In this document: piece by piece, positions 58,780 to 64,000 of the stretch
Numbering within the stretch: the stretch's first letter is position 1
Layout of the letters: the number at the start of each line of letters is the position of its first letter
Assembly (NCBI GenBank): GCA_013180625.2
Contig: SNVD02010278.1
Coordinates: forward strand, 1-64,000
Length of the DNA stretch: 64,000 nucleotides
Reading direction: 5' to 3'
From: Boswellia sacra
Taxonomy: Eukaryota; Streptophyta; Magnoliopsida; Sapindales; Burseraceae
Notes under the pieces: model-generated
Told to the model about the DNA's origin: nothing
What the model saw: only the letters and a program-made list of their open reading frames with translations
Database searches by the model: none
Made by a program: the position numbers and the translations under genes

Positions 58780-58998
58780 CTAAATTCTGCCTATTTCACA
58801 AAGAGTCCAATTCCAAATTTCTAAATTATAAATATGATCTTGAAGATAATCCATTTCGATCATTAAGTCTAATCTATCTTCTCTTGATATTCTATACCAG
58901 TTATTTTTAAGTAGATTTTTTATATTTCTATATTCAATTCTTTGTCTTTTAATATGTTCTCTTAATTCACTCTTTTCAATTGGTCTTCTATCTACCAT
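58780..58998 (-). pseudogene. Small caulimovirid leader/ORF1 N-terminal frame (piece B)
   Basis: ATG at 58996-58998, nine bases after the PBS: MVDRRPIEKSELREHIKRQR then a charged helix with DYLQDHIYNLEIWNW and a stop at 58780-58782. Probably the N-terminus of the main polyprotein or a small upstream ORF. Confidence 0.6.
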
Positions 58999-59006
58999 TT
59001 TTCTAG

Positions 59007-59024
59007 TTCATGGCTCTGATACCA
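59007..59024 (-). other. Caulimovirid primer-binding site, tRNA-Met
   Basis: Minus strand TGGTATCAGAGCCATGAA, the longer match to tRNA-Met that is standard for pararetroviruses. It sets the genome zero point. Confidence 0.9.
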
Positions 59025-59140
59025 TTTGGAATACAGGATCGATAATAGCAAGAAATTTATGGAATACTGAAAACAATGATTTAATAAAATATAAAATAAA
59101 ATAAGTAATTTTAAAAACAAGAGATGAATAAAACTTGCTT

Positions 59141-59146
59141 TTTATT
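59141..59146 (-). terminator. Caulimovirid poly(A) signal AATAAA
   Basis: Minus strand AATAAA about 90 bp downstream of the TATA box, the usual pararetrovirus arrangement in which the signal is bypassed on the first pass and used on the second. Confidence 0.6.
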
Positions 59147-59232
59147 AAAACTTTTGTTGAAGATTACAAGAGAACTTCGTAAGGCAAGGACTCACTCTAT
59201 TACCCGCTACCTCTCATTTGATTACAAAGAAC

Positions 59233-59240
59233 TTTATATA
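59233..59240 (-). promoter_or_regulatory. Caulimovirid TATA box
   Basis: Minus strand TATATAAA, about 210 bp before the PBS. Upstream enhancer sequence is cut short by the junction with piece C at about 59284. Confidence 0.65.
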
Positions 59241-59304
59241 GACTTCATAGGCGGACTTCAAAACATTTTAAGTCCATGAGCCCAATAATTTTCATAATCA
59301 ATTA

Positions 59305-60303
59305 TTGCATATCGTGTCTAAACAAGTTACAAAAATAGAAGATCAAATAGATAATATTAAATTAAAACAACCTGTAACATTTCCTCAAGATATATCTTTG
59401 TCATTAGTTAAACCAGTTCAACATAACAATACACCAATAAAACTTCCTAAAATAGATTTAATTTATCAAATAAATCAAAAACTTAAGATATTGCCAAGTA
59501 CTTCTAATAATATTAATATTATAGATCAAAATCAGCAAATTGATACTCAGTCTATTACAACATCTGAAAATATTGATGAAATAAACAAAATAACTAAAAA
59601 GAATAAATGGAAACAAGCCCCTACAATAACATATTATCCAAGACCTACTCCACCAGATTTAATGTATGAAGAAAGAAAACAATTTATTTCCAATAAATAT
59701 TCAGGTGATTCAATTTATGAATGGAACATAAATGGAAAATCAGAATATGAAATAATGAATACTTTACAAGAAATGGGTATGACATCCACTGCATATAAAG
59801 CTTATAAAACAAGTGATCATGAGACTGCTAAGCTATTAGTAGCAGGTTTTACAGGATCATTGAAATATTGGTGGGATAATTGTATAGGATTTAATAATCA
59901 ACAAATCATACTTAATCATGTAGAGAAAACTCAAGTAGAAGACGAAGATGGGTTTGTAACTATTCAAGAAACTCAAAATGCTGTAGAAGTATTAATATAT
60001 ACAATTTCAATGCATTTCTTAGGAAATCCTAAAGAGGAATTAGCTAGTTCAAAAATAATTCTAACAAATCTTAGATGTCCAAACTTAGGAGATTTCAGAT
60101 GGTATAAAGATGTATTTTTAACAAATATATTCAAGAGACAAGACTGCAATGCTTCTTCTTGGAAAGAGAGATTTATTGCAGGATTACCAAAATTCTTTTT
60201 TGAAAAAATAATCAATAAATTAACAGAAATAACAGAAGAAAATTCAATTCCTTGGGATAATATAACATATGGTCAATTATTTGCTTTTATTAAAAAAGAA
60301 TGA
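59305..60303 (+). pseudogene. Caulimovirid coat-protein frame (piece C), 332 codons open
   Basis: The longest unbroken viral frame in the window. Contains YYPRPTPPDLMYEER, IYEWNINGKSEYEIMNTL, GFTGSLKYWWDN, RCPNLGDFRWYKDVFL and WKERFIAGLPKFFFEKI. The N-terminus is missing; the ATG at 59305 is internal. It runs into a stop at 60301-60303, four bases past the start of the next frame. Confidence 0.85.
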
Positions 60304-60986
60304 TTAGCAATATGTCAAGAACAAAAAGAAAAATAGAAAGTTTTAGCAAAACTATGGGATCATTCTGTGAACAATATGGTTATGAAAATCTTAGACCACC
60401 ATCATACTCAAAGAAATATAAGAAAAATAAATCAAAGAAATTTTATAAAAATCAATTTGATAATCAATACTATAAGAAGAATAAGAAAAAATATAAACCT
60501 AAGAAGAATTATTCAAAGTCTAAAAAACAATTAATATGTTGGAATTGTAAACAACTCGGTCATACATCAAAACAATGTAAAAAGAATAAAGTCAATGAAC
60601 TTTTAAGTGATCAAGATGAATTAAAAAATAAAATTAATAAATTATTATTTAGTGAACAATCTAGTTAAGAATCTAGCATTAGTGATAATGAAGATAATGA
60701 TATTCTAGATATGCAAGATACTGACGATACTTCAGAAATTAGTAAATCTTTAAGTTGTACAGAAGGATTATGCAATTGTAAGCAAATTAATGTAATTACT
60801 AAAAATACTGATAAACGATTTTTATTAGATATTATAGATAAAATTGATGATCCAAACATAAAAAGAGAATATTTAATGAGATTAAAAGAAATATTAGAAC
60901 AAGAAAGTAGCATTAAAACTCTAGAAACATTTAGTATAAATAAAATATGGGATAAATATCATCACAAACTTTATTTAAACAAGTAA
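60300..60986 (+). pseudogene. Caulimovirid zinc-knuckle segment and linker (piece C)
   Basis: Basic tract RPPSYSKKYKKNKSKKF, then an intact CCHC knuckle CWNCKQLGHTSKQC (60537-60580), the acidic tail, a stop at 60666-60668, and the linker with SLSCTEGLCNCKQINVITK and a charged helix. Confidence 0.87.
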
Positions 60987-61129
60987 TTACAGGAGAATTA
61001 CAACAAGAAATTAAAAATCTAAAAGAACAAATAAAAGAAATTCAAAATCAACAATTAGAACAACTTCAAACTCAAACAAGATTAACAATAATTGAATCTA
61101 AAAATAAAGACCAAAATATAGCTTCCAGT

Positions 61130-61858
61130 TCGCGAATAGAAGAAGATTATGTACAAATTGTAGACAAAATTAATTATCAAAAATGGTATATAGGAATATT
61201 ATTACATATATATCATTATTTACAAATAGAAACAATTGCTTTAGTTGATTCAGGAGCTGACCAAAATTATATTAGAGAATGTCTTATTCCAACAAAATAT
61301 TATGAAAAAACTTCTGAAAGATTACGTGGTGCAAATGGAATGAATTTAGAAATTAATTATAAATTATCAAAAGTTAAAATATGTAATCAAGGATATTGTT
61401 TTAAAACAACATTTATATTAGTAAAAAATCTCAGTCAAAACATCATTTTAGGTACTCCGTTTTTGACACAAATATATTTATTTAAAGTTGATAATCAAGG
61501 AATTCATACTAAAATTATGGGAACAAAAATAAGTTTTAAATTTTTATCAGCAATAGTTACTAGAGAAATTCATCAATTACAACAAAATACAATTACTAAA
61601 CAAATTAATTTAATAATTAATAAACAAAATCATATTAATTATCTCCAAAAAGAAATTAAATATAAAAAAATTGAAGAACAATTAGAAAAACCTAATATTA
61701 AAGATGATATAGAAGAAATAGAAAATAAATTTAAACAAGAAGTATTCTCACATTTGCCTAATCAATTTTGGGATAGAAAGAAACATATGGTTACTTTACC
61801 ATATATTAAAGAATTTAATGAAAAACAAATCCAACAAAAGCTAGACCAATACAAATGA
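61130..61858 (+). pseudogene. Caulimovirid protease (piece C)
   Basis: Catalytic ALVDSGADQNYIRE at about 61240-61280, then NIILGTPFLTQIYLF and the RT linker. Frames change near 61330. TGA at 61856-61858 ends the frame. Confidence 0.85.
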
Positions 61859-62297
61859 ATCAAGAATTATTACAACATTGCCAAGAAGAAATAGAAGACT
61901 TATTAAATAAAAAATTAATAAGAGAATCAAAATCACTTTGGAGTTGTGCAGCGTTTTATGTAAATAAAAAACCTGAAATAGAAAGAGGAGTTCCAAGATT
62001 AGTAATCAATTACAAACCTTTAAACAAAGTGTTACAATAGATTAGGTATCCTATTCCTAATAAAAGAGATTTAGTTAAAAGACTTTACGATGCAATATTA
62101 TTTTCAAAATTTGATATGAAAAATCAATTTTGGCAAGTTCAAATTGCAGAACAAGACAGATATAAAACAGCTTTTACAGTTCCATTTGGGCATTATGAAT
62201 GGAATGTAATGCCATTTGGATTAAAAAATGCTTCATCTGAATTTCAACATATTATGAATGATATATTCAACCCTTATACAAAATTCATTATTGCATA
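61855..62297 (+). pseudogene. Caulimovirid RT (piece C), active site deleted
   Basis: Fingers and palm are readable (SLWSCAAFYVNKKP, PRLVINYKPLNKVLQ, stop at 62038-62040, then SKFDMKNQFWQVQIAEQDRY and VMPFGLKNASSEFQHIMND). At KFIIAY the sequence jumps straight to the RNase H start, so YIDD and about 420 bp present in B are gone. Confidence 0.88.
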
Positions 62298-62702
62298 TGC
62301 ATTTGTGATTGTAAAAACAGATGCTTCTGAAATAGGATATAGAGATATTCTTAAGCAAAAATTACTTGAGTCAAATAAAGAAGACTTAGTTAGGTATCAT
62401 TCAGGATTATGGTTCGGACCACAAAAGAATTATTCAACTATTAAAAAAGAAATTTTATCATTTATTTTATGCATTACAAAATTTCAAGATGATTTATCTA
62501 ACAAAACATTTTTACTCCGTATTGATTGCAAATCTGCAAAAGAAGTTTTACAAAAAGATGTTAAAAATTTAGTTTCCAAACAAATCTTTGCATGATGGCA
62601 AGCAATTTTATCCGTATTTGATTTTGAAATTGAATTTATTAGAGGAGAAAGTAATTCTATTCCAGATTTCTTAACAAGAGAATTTTTACAGGACAAGATC
62701 AG
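62298..62702 (+). pseudogene. Caulimovirid RNase H (piece C)
   Basis: VKTDASEIGYRD, NYSTIKKEILSFIL, RIDCKSAKEVL and NSIPDFLTREFLQ keep the catalytic acids; a TGA at 62593-62595 interrupts it. Confidence 0.85.
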
Positions 62703-62705
62703 AAA

Positions 62706-63912
62706 GTGAAACACTTGGTGAGAATAGTCAAAATGTTAGACAAAAAGATTATGAAGGCTAGTGATTATATCATGGCAAAAACTAATCAGTCTATTCAAAT
62801 TGCAGGTGTGGGTAAAGCCCCCATTGCAAATACTTATTCAGTTTTAGCTGAATATCCTCCTTTATCATTTTCTCAAGCTGTAGCAGGGTCATGTACCCAA
62901 CCAAGTACTCAATTAGCAACTGGGTCATCTACCCAGATAGGATCGTCTACTCAAAAGTCCAATTACATAACCAAGAGTCAACGTCAACATCTCCAAGTTA
63001 CTCGGTATACCAAGTCAGTTATTCCTTCCAGATTGTCAATATACTACAGATAATCCATCAAAAAATCGTCAATTTTATGAGTTAATTCTAGTAGATACTG
63101 ATAGCATAGAAATAGTTCATCATAAAGATCCCAAAAATCTTGATCAAATTTCTTACTCAACTTGTAAAATAAAAAAAGTCAAAACCCCTAAAGAATTTGG
63201 CTGGACCAATGTTTCTTTCTCAATTCCTTATGAACCAAATGGTTATAATTATGTAGATTATCAAAAAGCTTGGTTCAATATATTTTTCCTTAGAACATTC
63301 GATCATTCATAGTTTATTCATTTTGATACTAGATGTCAAAAGTTTTATCCATCTTGGTTCTTAGAATGGTGGTATTATTTAGGACCTAACCCAGCAATAT
63401 ATCCAGAATAGCTTAATCAACTATCCTTTCCTTACTGGAAAAAACATGCTGATACTCCAGACCAACCTTTTGTCTAGCAAATTAGTTTCCATATAGATTT
63501 TCAAATTCCATGGATTTTATCATGGTCATATACTATTGAGCCTTATTATTCAAATTGCTATTTGTCACTAGTTAGAGAATTTCGTATTAATTGGTGGGAT
63601 AAATATGATATTTTAAGATGTTCAGTTCAAAATATCCAGCAATGGATCAAATCAGGAAAGAAGCCCATTCAATCTTTAGTCAAGCCTAAAGAGAGATCAA
63701 TTAAGCCCAATACTCCACTAAAGACAGAAGTCCAAGCCTAAGACAAGTCAACATCATCAAAAAGTTTCAAGAAGAAGTTAAAAAGTAAACAGTTCAAGCA
63801 ATTGATGGCACTTATTCAATAAATTTCAGACAGCTCATCAGACAGTACTCCAGAAAATCAAGAAAAAGATCCGTTTGGTGGGCCATTTTTTCAAGATCCT
63901 TATGATCTGTAA
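62706..63912 (+). pseudogene. Caulimovirid ORF2 (piece C), broken
   Basis: Starts just after RNase H; readable blocks are the same as in B (SDYIMAKTNQSIQIAGVG, YITKSQRQHLQVTRYTK, YELILVDTDSIEIVHH, YNYVDYQKAWFNIFFLR, YPSWFLEWWYYLGP, SWSYTIEPYYSNCYLSL). It extends beyond the B copy into a lysine- and serine-rich tail and ends DPYDL at 63910-63912. Frameshift near 63050 and stops at about 63310, 63410 and 63475. Confidence 0.75.
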
Positions 63913-64000
63913 TCAATAAAGCCAAGATAGTCAAGCTCATATCCAATTTATCTTCTAGAAGATCTGTGGAAAAGAAAAGCAAACAAGCTTCCACGTTTAC

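Larger units (their letters stand above)
52167..59284 (-). mobile_element. Endogenous caulimovirid piece B, nearly full-length (~7.1 kb)
   Basis: Promoter, poly(A) signal, tRNA-Met PBS, movement protein, coat protein/zinc knuckle, protease, RT, RNase H and a second ORF follow in caulimovirid order on the minus strand. No integrase, as expected for this family. Many stops and frameshifts break every large ORF. Two-ORF layout and the ORF2 style suggest Florendovirus, by recall only. Confidence 0.85.
59284..64000 (+). mobile_element. Endogenous caulimovirid piece C, inverted relative to B
   Basis: Starts within the coat-protein N-terminal region (homologous to 57047 in B) and runs through zinc knuckle, protease, RT, RNase H and ORF2 to the right edge. 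It lacks the leader and movement protein. The junction with B's promoter region at 59281-59286 is head to head. Confidence 0.87.

Overview
The window is plant nuclear DNA, most likely from a eudicot and probably a woody one; I cannot name the species. The evidence is spliced LRR receptor-kinase sequence of the MIK2-like family, Copia and Ty3 retrotransposons primed by initiator tRNA-Met, many CACTA DNA transposons and an endogenous caulimovirid. I see no gene that is both complete and intact. Most of the 64 kb is nested mobile DNA with two broken receptor kinases and exons of one or two other host genes between the insertions.

Layout. 1-2750: the 5' end (minus strand) of a Copia element, whose 1.8-kb LTR sits inside an LRR receptor-kinase gene. 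2751-4637: the 3' half of that kinase (last LRRs, TM, kinase), with a frameshift and a stop. 4638-8333 and 18057-19859: host DNA with minus-strand exons (a short-chain-dehydrogenase-like 3' end, a 16-nt micro-exon, a possible first exon), split by a Ty3 chromovirus (8334-18056, 407-bp LTRs, TSD GTTTC). A CACTA element (9875-14261) lies inside its integrase. 19860-23426: a second CACTA of the same family in the opposite orientation. 23689-34254: a second MIK2-like receptor-kinase pseudogene, cut into three by a 4.9-kb solo LTR (which holds another solo LTR) and a third CACTA element. 35321-39781: a fourth CACTA. 40408-46409: a 6-kb solo LTR filled with about 1-kb higher-order tandem repeats. 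47704-64000: three pieces of a caulimovirid (A and B minus, C plus, B and C head to head), with a fifth CACTA (47770-51846) inside piece A.

The main theme is gene capture by non-autonomous CACTA elements. Three of the five carry recognisable, often still intron-containing fragments of unrelated host genes: YIPF5-like Golgi protein plus PDAP1-like phosphoprotein; GT47 exostosin plus an aldo-keto-reductase/K+ channel beta subunit; and COMM-domain-like, beta-glucosidase exon 1 and calmodulin-like EF-hand sequence. A further one carries an unidentified exon. The two elements of one family share a terminal module of about 1 kb, and their different cargos start at the same base and read in the same direction away from it.

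The order of events can be read from the nesting: receptor kinases first, then LTR elements, caulimovirid and CACTAs. CACTA 1 is younger than the Ty3 element it interrupts. CACTA 5 is younger than viral piece A. The 1.4-kb solo LTR is younger than the 4.9-kb one around it.
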